Assembly: GCF_000277125.1 (NCBI RefSeq)
Contig: NC_016946.1
Span: 4,402,001-4,466,000 of the forward strand
DNA from: Mycobacterium intracellulare ATCC 13950
GTDB lineage: Bacteria; Actinomycetota; Actinomycetes; Mycobacteriales; Mycobacteriaceae
DNA length: 64,000 nucleotides
Reading direction: 5' to 3'
A program made the translations under genes and the position numbers. Positions within the stretch are counted from its first letter, which is position 1. Each line of letters starts with the position of its first letter. Below are positions 46,083 to 56,115 of this stretch, piece by piece. The notes under the pieces are model-generated. The model did not search any database. It saw only the letters and a program-made list of their open reading frames with translations, and was not told where the DNA came from.

Positions 46083-46985
46083 ATGACTGCTCAAATCACC
46101 GTCACCAAGCTGGGAAGTCGCATCGGGGCCCGAATCGACGGCGTCAGCCTCGGCGGCCACCTCGACGACGCCGCGGTCGAGACGATCCGCCGGGCGCTGT
46201 TGACGCACAAGGTCGTCTTCTTTCGCCACCAGCACCACCTTGACGACGAGCAGCAGCTCGACTTCGCGCGCCTGCTGGGCACCCCCATCGGCCACCCGGC
46301 CGCGTCCGCCCTGGCCGCCAAGCACATGCCGGTGATCACGCCGATCGACTCCGAGTACGGCAAGGCGACCCGCTGGCACACCGACGTGACGTTCGCCGCC
46401 AACTACCCGGCGGCCTCGATCCTGCGGGCGGTCACCCTGCCCTCCTACGGCGGCTCGACGCTGTGGGCCTCCACCGTGGCGGCCTACCAGCATCTGCCGG
46501 AGCCGCTGAAGCACCTGGTGGAAAACCTCTGGGCGCTGCACACCAACCGCTACGACTACGTGTCCACCGAGGCGGTCATGTCGATGAGCGACGCGCAGCG
46601 GGCGTTTCGGCAAGCCTTCGAGAAGCCCGACTTCCGCACCGAGCATCCCGTGGTGCGGGTACACCCGGAGACCGGTGAACGCGCGCTGCTGGCCGGCGAT
46701 TTCGTGCGCGGCTTCGTGGGCCTGGACAACCACGAGTCGAGCGTGCTACTCGAGCTACTCCAGCGACGAATCACCATGCCGGAGAACACCATTCGCTGGG
46801 CCTGGGCGCCGGGCGACGTCGCCATGTGGGACAACCGCGCGACCCAGCACCGGGCCATCGACGACTACGACGACCAGCCCCGGCTCATGCACCGCATCAC
46901 CTTGATGGGCGATGTGCCGGTCAACGTGCACGGCGAGCGCAGCCGGGTGGTCAGCGGCACGCCGCTCGAGGTGCTGGCGAGCTGA
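46083..46985 (+). CDS. Fe(II)/2-oxoglutarate-dependent alkyl sulfatase-like dioxygenase
   Basis: A 300-residue TauD/TfdA-family dioxygenase. Iron ligands are His99 and Asp101 in RWHTDVTF and His256 in NRATQHRAI; Arg267 is the likely 2-oxoglutarate binder. It matches Rv3406, which oxidatively cleaves alkyl sulfate esters to release sulfate and aldehyde, and can inactivate certain inhibitors. ATG at 46083 has AAGGA 7-8 nt upstream. It is divergent from its TetR regulator. It is followed by two copies of a palindromic element. Confidence 0.9.
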   Translation: MTAQITVTKLGSRIGARIDGVSLGGHLDDAAVETIRRALLTHKVVFFRHQHHLDDEQQLDFARLLGTPIGHPAASALAAKHMPVITPIDSEYGKATRWHTDVTFAANYPAASILRAVTLPSYGGSTLWASTVAAYQHLPEPLKHLVENLWALHTNRYDYVSTEAVMSMSDAQRAFRQAFEKPDFRTEHPVVRVHPETGERALLAGDFVRGFVGLDNHESSVLLELLQRRITMPENTIRWAWAPGDVAMWDNRATQHRAIDDYDDQPRLMHRITLMGDVPVNVHGERSRVVSGTPLEVLAS

Positions 46986-47094
46986 TCGTGACGACCCGCA
47001 GCGCCCGGCTACGCCGCGCTCGCGATCGTCACGGGAGCTGATGGTGACGACCCGCAGCGCCCGGCTACGCCGCGCTCGCGATCGTCACGGGAGC
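46983..47094. repeat. Two tandem 56-bp palindromic elements
   Basis: Units at 46983-47038 and 47039-47094 are identical except for one base (TGATCG versus TGATGG). Each begins with GTGACGACCCGC and ends GCGATCGTCACGGGAGC, so that GTGACGA and TCGTCAC pair to form a stem. The first unit starts at the dioxygenase stop codon and the pair ends just before the convergent choD stop. A third diverged copy is at 20437. Confidence 0.85.
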
Positions 47095-47097
47095 TAG

Positions 47098-48834
47098 CTA
47101 GCCCACCGAGCTGACCGGATCGACCGGTGACCAGCGCAGCGCGCCCGGGGCGGAGAGGGGCACCCGCGGGTGCGCCGGCGCTATCGGATCCAGCCGGCGG
47201 TACGGTTCGCCCTGCGCCGGGCGCCGGTCGTTTTCGCCGTTGTTCGGCCACAGCGACGCGGCCCGCTCGGCCTGGGCGGTGATGGACAGCGACGGATTCA
47301 CGCCGAGGTTCGCCGAGATCGCCGCGCCGTCCACCACATACAGCGTCGGGTAGCCGTAGACCCGGTGATAGGGGTCGATGACCCCGTGGTCGGCGTTGTC
47401 GCCGATCACCGCGCCGCCGAGGAAGTGCGCGGTCAGCGGGATGTTGAGCAGCTCGCCCCAGGTGCCGCCGGCCACGCCGTCGATCTTGGCGGCGATGCGG
47501 CGGGTGACCTCGTTGCCCACCGGGATCCACGTCGGGTTCGGCTCGCCGTGGCCCTGCTTGCTGGTGTACCAGCGGATGCCGAGCTTGCCGCGTTTGGTGA
47601 ACGTGGTGATCGAGTTGTCCAGGTGCTGCATCACCAGCGCGATCATGGTGCGCTCACTCCACTGGCGCGGGTTGAGCAGCCGCAGCATTCCGCGCGGATC
47701 TTCACGGGCGGTGTCCAGCAACTGCTTCCAGCGTGGCACGTCGGTGCCTTCGGGGCCCGGCCCGTCGGTCATCAACGTCTGCAGCAGCCCCATCGCGTTG
47801 GAGCCCTTGCCGTAGCGGACCGGCTCGATGTGGGTGTCGGGCGTCGGGTGGATCGACGACGTGATCGCCACCCCGTGGGTGAGGTCCAGATCCGGAGAGA
47901 CCTCCAAGCGCCCGGCCCCGACGATGGACTCGGAGTTGGTGCGGGTCAGCACGCCGAGGCGGTTGGAGAGCCGGGGCAGCCGGCCCTCGTCGCGCATCTT
48001 GAACAGCAGGTGCTGGGTGCCCCACGTCCCGGCGGCCAGGATCAGGTGCTTGGCGGTGTAGGTGCGCCGGTCGCGGCGCAGCCAACTGCCGGTGCGCACC
48101 GTGCGGACCTCCCACAGCCCGTCGGGGCGCTGCTCGAACCGCTTCACCGTCGTCATCGGAATGACTTGCGCCCCACCCGATTCCGCGAGATAGAGGTAGT
48201 TCTTCAGCAGGGTGTTCTTGGCGCCGTAGCGGCACCCGGTCATGCAGCAGCCGCACTCCAGGCAGCCGGTGCGCTCGGGTCCGGCGCCGCCGAAGTAGGG
48301 GTCCGGCACGGTCTTGCCCGGCGCCTTGGTGCCGTCGGGGCCGAAGAACACCCCGACCGGTGTCGGCACGAACGTGTCGCCGCAGCCCATGTCGTCGGCG
48401 ACCTCCTTGACGACGCGATCGGCGTCGGTGAAGGTCGGGTTTTCCACCACACCCAGCATGCGTCGCGCCTGGTCGTAGTGCGGCATCAGCTCGTCGCGCC
48501 AGTCGGTGATGTGCGACCACTGCTGGTCTTTGAAGAACGGCTCCGGCGGCACATACAGCGTGTTGGCGTAGTTCAGCGAGCCGCCGCCCACGCCGGCGCC
48601 GGCCAGGATCAGCACGTTGCGCAGCGGGTGGATGCGCTGGATGCCGTAGCAACCCAGCTTCGGCGCCCACAGGAACTTGCGCAGATCCCAGGACGTCTCC
48701 GCGAAATCCTCGTCGGCGAACCGGCGTCCGGCCTCGAGGACGCCGACGCGGTAGCCCTTTTCCGTCAGCCGCAATGCGCTGACGCTGCCCCCAAAACCCG
48801 AACCGATGATCAGTACGTCGTAATCCGGCTTCAT
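47098..48834 (-). CDS. choD: Cholesterol oxidase-type GMC flavoprotein
   Basis: A 578-residue GMC oxidoreductase. The FAD site is DVLIIGSGFGGSVSALRLTEKGYRVGVLEAG; NVLILAGAGVGGGSLNYANTLY, and VVDGAAISANLGVNPSLSITAQAERAA are further family signatures. A CLECGCCMTGCRYGAKNT cysteine cluster is characteristic of this mycobacterial branch. It corresponds to Rv3409c (ChoD); a true 3-beta-hydroxysteroid oxidase activity is debated, since KstD/3-beta-HSD enzymes do the main step. ATG at 48834. Confidence 0.9.
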   Translation of the reverse strand: MKPDYDVLIIGSGFGGSVSALRLTEKGYRVGVLEAGRRFADEDFAETSWDLRKFLWAPKLGCYGIQRIHPLRNVLILAGAGVGGGSLNYANTLYVPPEPFFKDQQWSHITDWRDELMPHYDQARRMLGVVENPTFTDADRVVKEVADDMGCGDTFVPTPVGVFFGPDGTKAPGKTVPDPYFGGAGPERTGCLECGCCMTGCRYGAKNTLLKNYLYLAESGGAQVIPMTTVKRFEQRPDGLWEVRTVRTGSWLRRDRRTYTAKHLILAAGTWGTQHLLFKMRDEGRLPRLSNRLGVLTRTNSESIVGAGRLEVSPDLDLTHGVAITSSIHPTPDTHIEPVRYGKGSNAMGLLQTLMTDGPGPEGTDVPRWKQLLDTAREDPRGMLRLLNPRQWSERTMIALVMQHLDNSITTFTKRGKLGIRWYTSKQGHGEPNPTWIPVGNEVTRRIAAKIDGVAGGTWGELLNIPLTAHFLGGAVIGDNADHGVIDPYHRVYGYPTLYVVDGAAISANLGVNPSLSITAQAERAASLWPNNGENDRRPAQGEPYRRLDPIAPAHPRVPLSAPGALRWSPVDPVSSVG

Positions 48835-48955
48835 CGCACCAGTATGGCCTTACTCGCGGGTAACAAACCAGCGGCCTCCGCCGATGCGCGGACGCCCGGC
48901 TGGCCGCGCGGACGGCGTCCCGCGCCCGCCTGGCCGGGCACTCGCCGATGACGAG

Positions 48956-50083
48956 TCAGCTACCGACGGTCAGCCCGACCTTCTGGAATTCCTTGAGGTC
49001 GCAGTAGCCGGCCTTGGCCATCGACCGGCGCAGCCCGCCGACCAGGTTGAGGCTGCCGAACGGGTCGTCGGACGGCCCGCCCAGCACCTGCCGCAGGGGC
49101 GGGCGTTCACCGACGGCGATCTGCAGCAGCGCCCCGCGCGGCAACGACGGGTGCGCGGCCGCGGCCGGCCAGAACCACCCCTCGCCGAGCGCCTCGGCGG
49201 ACTCGGCGAGCGGGGTGCCCAGCACCACCGCGTCGGCGCCGCAGGCGATGGCCTTCGCCAGCTCGCCCGAGGTGTGGATGTCGCCGTCGGCCAGGACGTG
49301 CACGTACCGGCCGCCGGTCTCGTCGAGGTATTCGCGGCGCGCGGCGGCCGCGTCGGCGATCGCGGTGGCCATCGGCACGCTGATGCCCAGCACCTCGTCG
49401 CTGGTGGTCACGCCCCGGGTGGCGCCGTAGCCGACGATGACGCCGGCGGCGCCGGTGCGCATCAGGTGCAGCGCGGTGCGGTGGTCCTGCACGCCCCCGG
49501 CGACCACCGGCACGTCGAGCTCGGAGATGAACGTCTTCAGGTTCAGCGGCTCGCCGTCGCTGGCCACTCTTTCGGCGGAGACGATGGTGCCCTGGATGAC
49601 CAGCAGGTCGATGCCGGCCTGCAGCAACACCGGGGTGAGCGCCTGGGCGTTTTGCGGGCTGACCCGCACCGCGGTGGTGACGCCGGCCTCCCGGATGCGG
49701 GCGACGGCCGAGCCCAGCAGGTCCGGGTTCAGCGGGGCGGCATGGAATTCCTGCAGCAGCCGGATCGCCGCCGAGGGTTCGGGCTCCTTGCTGGCGGCCT
49801 CGACCAGCTGGGCGATCTTGGCCTCGACATCGGCGTGCCGGCCGATCAGCCCCTCGCCGTTGAGCACGCCCAGCCCGCCGAGGCGGCCCAGCTCGATCGC
49901 GAACTCCGGCGACACGAGCGCATCGGTCGGATGCGCCAGCACCGGGATCTCGAACCGGTAGGCGTCGAGCTGCCAGGCGGTCGACACGTCCTGCGACGAC
50001 CGGGTGCGCCGGGACGCCACGATGCTGACTTCGCTCAGTTCATAGCTGCGACGGGCGGTGCGGCCCATCCCGATCTCGACCAT
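48956..50083 (-). CDS. guaB3: IMP dehydrogenase family protein GuaB3
   Basis: A 375-residue IMPDH/GMPR TIM-barrel protein without CBS domains. The phosphate-binding TGAAGVIVGYG and HIHTSGELAKAIACGADAVVLGTPLA-like segment (ADGDIHTSGELAKA) are present, but the active-site loop GYGATRGVTTSDEVLG lacks the catalytic cysteine of true IMPDH. The function of actinobacterial GuaB3 is not settled. It follows guaB2 after 7 nt in the same operon and corresponds to Rv3410c. Confidence 0.92.
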   Translation of the reverse strand: MVEIGMGRTARRSYELSEVSIVASRRTRSSQDVSTAWQLDAYRFEIPVLAHPTDALVSPEFAIELGRLGGLGVLNGEGLIGRHADVEAKIAQLVEAASKEPEPSAAIRLLQEFHAAPLNPDLLGSAVARIREAGVTTAVRVSPQNAQALTPVLLQAGIDLLVIQGTIVSAERVASDGEPLNLKTFISELDVPVVAGGVQDHRTALHLMRTGAAGVIVGYGATRGVTTSDEVLGISVPMATAIADAAAARREYLDETGGRYVHVLADGDIHTSGELAKAIACGADAVVLGTPLAESAEALGEGWFWPAAAAHPSLPRGALLQIAVGERPPLRQVLGGPSDDPFGSLNLVGGLRRSMAKAGYCDLKEFQKVGLTVGS

Positions 50084-50090
50084 CTGGGCC

Positions 50091-51901
<1,811 letters not shown>

Positions 51902-51907
51902 AGGGGC

Positions 51908-52321
51908 GTGCGCGACCACCTCCCACCGGGTTTGCCGCCCGACCCTTTCGCCGACGACCCCTGTGATCCGTCGGCGGCACTGGAAGCCGTCGAGCCGGGC
52001 CAGCCCCTGGATCAGCAGGAGCGGATGGCCGTCGAGGCCGACCTCGCTGATCTGGCGGTGTACGAAGCGTTGCTGGCGCACAAAGGCATTCGCGGGCTCG
52101 TCGTCTGCTGCGACGAGTGTCAGCAGGATCACTACCACGACTGGGACATGCTGCGGGCCAACCTCCTGCAGCTGTTGATCGACGGCACCGTGCGCCCGCA
52201 CGAGCCCGCCTATGACCCCGAGCCGGACGCCTACGTCACGTGGGATTACTGCCGGGGCTACGCCGACGCCTCGCTCAACGAGGCGACGTCAGACGCCGAC
52301 GGCTTCCACCGCCGTCACTGA
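51908..52321 (+). CDS. DUF5319 conserved hypothetical protein
   Basis: A 137-residue acidic protein matching the Rv3412 family (DUF5319). Cys-rich and His-rich patches appear in LVVCCDECQQDHYHDWDML, followed by YVTWDYCRGYADASL. It is highly conserved across mycobacteria but its function is unknown; the CCDEC/HYHDW cluster could hold a metal. No Shine-Dalgarno is seen and the GTG is probably leaderless. It overlaps the rsdA stop by 7 nt. Confidence 0.85.
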   Translation: MRDHLPPGLPPDPFADDPCDPSAALEAVEPGQPLDQQERMAVEADLADLAVYEALLAHKGIRGLVVCCDECQQDHYHDWDMLRANLLQLLIDGTVRPHEPAYDPEPDAYVTWDYCRGYADASLNEATSDADGFHRRH

Positions 52322-52923
52322 TTGGGCGCACCCGGCGTAGCCGCCGACGAGGGCAGCGTCGCGTTCGGGTTGCGCGATTCGACCTTGGCGTTCAACAGCT
52401 TCAGCTGATTCATCAGCTCCCGCTTGGCGACGGGGTCGTCGATCGACTGCACCAAACTGCTCACGTCGGTCAGCTGATTCTTAGCCTGCTCCCACTCGCC
52501 GCGGTCGATCGATTCCTGCACCTTGGCCAGGTCGGCCTTGGCGGCCAGCATTTCCTGCTTTTCGTGGACCCGCGGTTGGTCGAAGAACATCGCGTGCAAC
52601 CCGTGCAGGGGGGTGCCGGGACGGGCCTCGACCACCATGGCCCCGAAACCGCTGAGCGCGATCAGCGCGGCGGCGACCGAGGCGATGGCGGTCAGGCCGC
52701 GACGGCCCCGCCGGCGCTCGGCCAGTCCTTTCCGCAGCGCGTTGACGGCCTCCTCGGGCGTCACCAGCGCGCTGGCCGGCGGCCACCGCAGGTTGTCGCG
52801 CCAGTCCTCGAGCATCGTGGTCAGCACGTCGACGTCGGGGTCCTCGACGCTCACCGGCCGGCGCTGAGCCAGCGCATCGAGGAGCAGGTCGGTGCGGGCG
52901 AATTCATCCAGGGATTCAGGCAC
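52315..52923 (-). CDS. rsdA: Anti-sigma-D factor RsdA (short form)
   Basis: A 202-residue anti-sigma factor. The N-terminal sigma-binding domain (LDEFARTDLLLDALAQRRPV, LEDWRDNLRWPPA) is followed by one membrane segment GLTAIASVAAALIALSGFGAMVV and an extracytoplasmic coiled region. M. tuberculosis RsdA (Rv3413c) is recalled as about 300 residues with a long Pro/Ser tail; here the protein stops soon after ESRNPNATLP. Start uncertain: GTG at 52923 has AGGTGA just upstream, TTG at 52938 is the alternative. It overlaps sigD by 8 nt. It is released by proteolysis to free SigD. Confidence 0.88.
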   Translation of the reverse strand: MPESLDEFARTDLLLDALAQRRPVSVEDPDVDVLTTMLEDWRDNLRWPPASALVTPEEAVNALRKGLAERRRGRRGLTAIASVAAALIALSGFGAMVVEARPGTPLHGLHAMFFDQPRVHEKQEMLAAKADLAKVQESIDRGEWEQAKNQLTDVSSLVQSIDDPVAKRELMNQLKLLNAKVESRNPNATLPSSAATPGAPNQ

Positions 52924-53494
52924 AGTCACCTGCCGCAATCATCTCGGACTTCAACCGCGACAACGCGCGGTGCTGGGCAACTCGGACCGCCCCCGTGGTG
53001 CTGCCGACCGCGGCCGCGGTCTCCTCGGCGGACAGGCCGACGACGACGCGCAGGATCAAGATCTCGCGCTGCTTGGCGGGCAGGATTTCGAGCAGTTCGC
53101 TCATCCGGCTCACCGAATCGGCTTCGATGGCAAGCTGTTCGGGCCCCGCGTCGGGCGACCACCGTTCGGGAATCGATTCGGTGGGATAGGCCAGGTCACG
53201 ACCGGCGGCCCGATGGGCGTCGGCGACCTTGTGGGCCGCGATGCCATAGAGGAAGGCCAGGAAGGGGCGTCCGCGATCGCGATAGCGGGGCAGCGCCGTG
53301 ATGGTCGCCAAGCACACCTCCTGCGCCACGTCATCCGCTGACAGGCCACCCCGATCGACCGTGCCGACGCGGGCCCGGCAATATCGCACGACGATCGGAC
53401 GGATGGTCTCCAGCACCTCCCTCAGCGCGCCGTGGTCTCCGGTGACGGCCTTGGCGACCACGGCATCGAGACGTTCCCCTGCTGGAATTGTCAT
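52916..53494 (-). CDS. sigD: ECF RNA polymerase sigma factor SigD
   Basis: A 192-residue group 4 sigma factor. Region 2 (VRYCRARVG, DDVAQEVCLATITALPRYRDRGRPFLAFLYGIAAHKVADAHRA) and region 4 (PAKQREILILRVVVGLSAEETAAAVGSTTGAVRVAQHRALSRLKSEM) are clear. ATG at 53494 is chosen; M. tuberculosis SigD is annotated about 20 residues longer, and here the frame is open upstream only to weak TTG starts. It corresponds to Rv3414c. Its anti-sigma gene follows with overlap. Confidence 0.92.
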   Translation of the reverse strand: MTIPAGERLDAVVAKAVTGDHGALREVLETIRPIVVRYCRARVGTVDRGGLSADDVAQEVCLATITALPRYRDRGRPFLAFLYGIAAHKVADAHRAAGRDLAYPTESIPERWSPDAGPEQLAIEADSVSRMSELLEILPAKQREILILRVVVGLSAEETAAAVGSTTGAVRVAQHRALSRLKSEMIAAGDCA

Positions 53495-53518
53495 CGACGG
53501 TGATATCCCTAACGTTAC
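53493..53518 (-). promoter_or_regulatory. Possible ECF-type promoter at the sigD start
   Basis: On the minus strand GTAACG (53518-53513), a 16-nt spacer and CGAT (53496-53493) form an ECF-like -35/-10 pair directly upstream of and touching the annotated ATG. If used, the transcript would begin inside the current ORF, so the start codon may lie downstream. Whether this matches the SigD consensus is uncertain, as reported consensus sequences differ. Confidence 0.35.
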
Positions 53519-53584
53519 GAACCGGACACATCGCGGGCCAACTGGGCTAACTAACGAAATGACAATAACGGGCAAGGGCCCGAT

Positions 53585-54415
53585 TCAAGCGGAACGCCAC
53601 GTTCCACCGGCGTGCCGCACCTGGCCTGCGCAGACATCCCGGATTTCGTGCAGTTGCTGTGCCGAAAACGTGACGCTTTCGATATCGATCAGCAAGCACG
53701 CCAACGCCCAACGCAACGGGAGCAGACCTAACCGGCCGGTGGTCTGCAGCGCGGCGTCCGCGACCGCGCGGGCGCGCTCGATGTTTCCCGCGCTGCACAG
53801 CGCGGCGGCCAGCACCACCTCGCTCTTGACTCGGTGCCGGGCCGACGGGACGCTCATGGCCGCCGCCAGCTCCACCGCCTCGCCGGCATGGCGGACGGCG
53901 ACGTCACCCTCGCCGCGGGCCATCGCGAGTTCGGCGGCCACCCACCGCCGGCGCACCGGAATCCGGTCGGGCACGGGCGTTTTGGGGTCCAGGGATGCCA
54001 GCAGCGGGTCGGCGCGCGCCAGCAGCGCCGCCGCGGCCGCGAATCGCCCCACGCCCAGCGCGTCGGCCGCCAGCCCGACCAGGGCGTCGGCGCCCGCCTC
54101 GGGATCGGCGCCGGCCAGCGCGAGGGCGCGCCCGTCCCAGCGGCGCGCGACGGTGTGCCAACCGAGCTGGCGCAGGAACGATCCCTGCGTGCTCATGCCC
54201 AGCGAGGCCAGCCGTCCGGCCGGCGCAGCGCGCCGCAGCGCCGCGAGGTCGCGCTGCGCGGCGCCGTAGCGCCCCTGTCCCCCGGCCGCGACGGCGCGCA
54301 GCCACAGTTGCGCGGGCGTCGTCGCCGACGGCAGCGGCCAGTCGCCGGGCCCGTCTCCGAACGCGGCGTCGGCCAACCGCCGCCCAATCAAGGAAGTGTG
54401 ACGAGTTTCAATCAC
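53585..54415 (-). CDS. Conserved hypothetical protein, Rv3415c type
   Basis: A 276-residue protein rich in Ala/Leu/Arg helices (AVAAGGQGRYGAAQRDLAALRRA, LVGLAADALGVGRFAAAAALLARADPLLASL, GEGDVAVRHAGEAVELAAAM). The pattern resembles TPR-like helical repeats, without exact TPR consensus. GTG at 54415 (VIETRHTSLIGRRLADAAFGDGPGDWPL) agrees with the recalled length of Rv3415c. Function unknown; it precedes sigD by 90 nt on the same strand and may be co-expressed. Confidence 0.8.
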   Translation of the reverse strand: MIETRHTSLIGRRLADAAFGDGPGDWPLPSATTPAQLWLRAVAAGGQGRYGAAQRDLAALRRAAPAGRLASLGMSTQGSFLRQLGWHTVARRWDGRALALAGADPEAGADALVGLAADALGVGRFAAAAALLARADPLLASLDPKTPVPDRIPVRRRWVAAELAMARGEGDVAVRHAGEAVELAAAMSVPSARHRVKSEVVLAAALCSAGNIERARAVADAALQTTGRLGLLPLRWALACLLIDIESVTFSAQQLHEIRDVCAGQVRHAGGTWRSA

Positions 54416-54634
54416 AATGATGTAGTAAACAGTTTGTGGTCTTCCTGTTACCGAACAGTTAATCACTATAGCCCATGGATAAATTCGGCCCGCGGGCGCG
54501 GTCGGCGCTGAGCTGGGAAATTACGTTTCGTACAACCGCCTGGTAGCGCCCCGTCGGAGGCGCCATTTCATTCGAGATGAACGCAACGTTAATTTTGCAC
54601 CAAGGGACACATACTTTGCCGGGCTAAGTGGCTA
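54416..54634. other. Divergent intergenic region between Rv3415c-like gene and whiB3
   Basis: No gene is seen. The stretch is A/T-richer than its surroundings. A 14-bp dyad CTGTTACCGAACAG at 54448-54461 (5-bp arms) lies about 35 nt before the start of the minus-strand gene and may be an operator. The rest shows no feature I can name. Confidence 0.45.
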
Positions 54635-54664
54635 TTGACGGAAATTCACCGTCGCCCCTAACGT
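54635..54664 (+). promoter_or_regulatory. Candidate whiB3 promoter
   Basis: TTGACG (54635-54640) and TAACGT (54659-54664) are separated by 18 bp, a SigA-like arrangement. It would give a 5' untranslated region of about 105 nt before the whiB3 ATG, consistent with a regulated gene. Confidence 0.5.
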
Positions 54665-54778
54665 CTACACACGACGGGTAGTCATCGGGGACTCCACTCC
54701 ACTTAATTTAAGTTGCACACAATCGCTTTCGCGAACCCGACCGCACGTGGGCGGGCCGTGCAGAGAGGGAACGAACCA

Positions 54779-55081
54779 ATGCCACAGCCGGAGCAGCTAC
54801 CTGGACCCAACGCCGACATCTGGAATTGGCAACTACAGGGCTTGTGCCGCGGCGTTGACTCAGCAATGTTCTTCCACCCCGACGGCGAGCGCGGCCGCGC
54901 CCGCATGCAACGCGAGCAACGCGCCAAGGAAATGTGCCGGCAATGCCCGGTGATCCAGGAATGCCGTTCGCACGCCCTCGAAGTCGGCGAGCCCTATGGG
55001 GTGTGGGGCGGCCTGTCGGAATCCGAACGCGACCTGCTGCTCAAGGGTGACATCGGCCGCGGCATCCGGCGCAGCGCCTGA
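54779..55081 (+). CDS. whiB3: Redox-responsive transcription factor WhiB3
   Basis: A 100-residue WhiB protein. The four [4Fe-4S]-binding cysteines lie in GLCRGVDSAMFF, and MCRQCPVIQECRSHA; the GVWGGLSESERDLLLKG turn and a basic C-terminal GRGIRRSA bind SigA and DNA. It senses O2, NO and redox state and controls lipid anabolism. ATG at 54779 with GAGAGGG upstream gives the recalled N-terminus MPQPEQLPGPNADIWNWQ. It corresponds to Rv3416. Confidence 0.96.
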   Translation: MPQPEQLPGPNADIWNWQLQGLCRGVDSAMFFHPDGERGRARMQREQRAKEMCRQCPVIQECRSHALEVGEPYGVWGGLSESERDLLLKGDIGRGIRRSA

Positions 55082-55106
55082 CCCCCGATCGTCTTTCGGC
55101 GCGGGC

Positions 55107-55265
55107 CTAGTATTCCGGCCGTCGACGCGACCTGGGCAGGTACTCCGCGCCGCCCTCGCCTTCCCAGCGGTGGATCTGCTTGTCCGGAACGTGCGCCGAA
55201 TCACGCTGGGTGAACAGCGATTTCGCCTTCTCCGCGGGCATGGTTGCTTCCATAATCTGCATCAT
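55107..55265 (-). CDS. Small protein coupled to the GreA-like gene (52 aa)
   Basis: An ORF of 52 residues whose ATG overlaps the stop of the GreA-like gene (ATGA at 55262-55265). The product starts MMQIMEATMPAEKAKSL and is charged, with DKQIHRWEGEGGAEYLPRSR near the end. Coupling by overlap and mycobacterial codon use support translation; no family is recognised. Confidence 0.5.
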   Translation of the reverse strand: MMQIMEATMPAEKAKSLFTQRDSAHVPDKQIHRWEGEGGAEYLPRSRRRPEY

Positions 55266-55759
55266 CGCAAGACCACCTGTGGCCCAAGGCTTTTCGCCGC
55301 ATGCATTTCGTACGGCAGGGCCCTCAGCACCGTCACGGACCGCCCCGTCCCACCCGGGATGGCGTAGAAACGCTGGTCGCCGGGGCGGGCGCCGGCAATC
55401 GCGCGACCCAGCGGGGACGCCATCGAATAGGCCTTGATGCCGGCGGCCTCGGGGCACGGCCGGCCGAGCAGAAGCGTCTCCGTCTCGCCGGTGTCGTCGT
55501 AGCGGATGGTCAACACCATGCCCGCTTCGGCGACGGGGTCAAAGGCCGCCCCTTCGCCGACGACGACCGCGTGGGACAGCAGGCCCTCGATCTCGCAGAT
55601 GCGCGCGCGCCACACGGACTGGCGCGCACGGCGATTCGGGTTGTAGTCCATGAGGTCGTCGGGAACCTCAGCCCCGCGGCGCGAACGCAGCCCGGCCAGT
55701 TCGTCGTGCAATCGGGTGTAGTCCTGCGGCGTCATCCGGATGCGCTGGATGGTGGTCAT
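55262..55759 (-). CDS. GreA/GreB-family transcription elongation factor-like protein
   Basis: A 165-residue protein. The N-terminal part (MTPQDYTRLHDELAGLRSRRGAEV, RARICEIEGLLSHAVVV) is a Gre-type helical hairpin; the C-terminal AGMVLTIRYDDTGETETLLLGRP and YSMASPLGRAIAGARPGDQRFY match the FKBP-like domain that docks on RNA polymerase. The hairpin tip lacks a clear pair of acidic residues, so it may be a Gre-fold regulator rather than a cleavage factor, like other accessory Gre homologues in mycobacteria. ATG at 55759 with AAGGA upstream. Confidence 0.8.
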   Translation of the reverse strand: MTTIQRIRMTPQDYTRLHDELAGLRSRRGAEVPDDLMDYNPNRRARQSVWRARICEIEGLLSHAVVVGEGAAFDPVAEAGMVLTIRYDDTGETETLLLGRPCPEAAGIKAYSMASPLGRAIAGARPGDQRFYAIPGGTGRSVTVLRALPYEMHAAKSLGPQVVLR

Positions 55760-56115
55760 GGCGCGTGGCGTCCTTTCGTGTCGGAGGGGGTTGCCGCCAG
55801 GGGCGGGCGGGCCGGTGCACCGCCCCTGACGACTGGGCGCGCCCTGGGTTGGGCGAAGTCTGCGTCCCTTGCTGATTCCATGGTCGCGTGACCGGCCGCA
55901 GTGGCGCTTGCCCGAACACGACAACGGCGCGGGGGTTCGTTGTCGCGCTCCGACAACGTCGGGTTCTGCGCGATCAGCAGCGGTGAAAATGAACGATTCG
56001 CATCCGCAGTCCGTGAACCAGACATGGACGCGGCGGGCCAGCCGCGGTCTATAGCCGACGCGGCGTCGAGACGCGTTGCGCCGCGCCGGTCCCCGCACAA
56101 CGGAGGGGATGCACT
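55760..56115. other. Divergent intergenic region before the DUF2231-Rieske gene
   Basis: No convincing gene lies here. Three copies of an 8-mer in alternating orientation occur: CGACAACG (55919-55926), CGTTGTCG (55938-55945) and CGACAACG (55951-55958). They could be overlapping operators for the divergent genes. The rest holds no recognisable feature. Confidence 0.45.

Noticed and set aside
46983..47094. Tandem palindromes as CRISPR or an attachment site
   Set aside because: Two adjacent units without spacers, no cas or integrase gene near; a REP-like element fits better.
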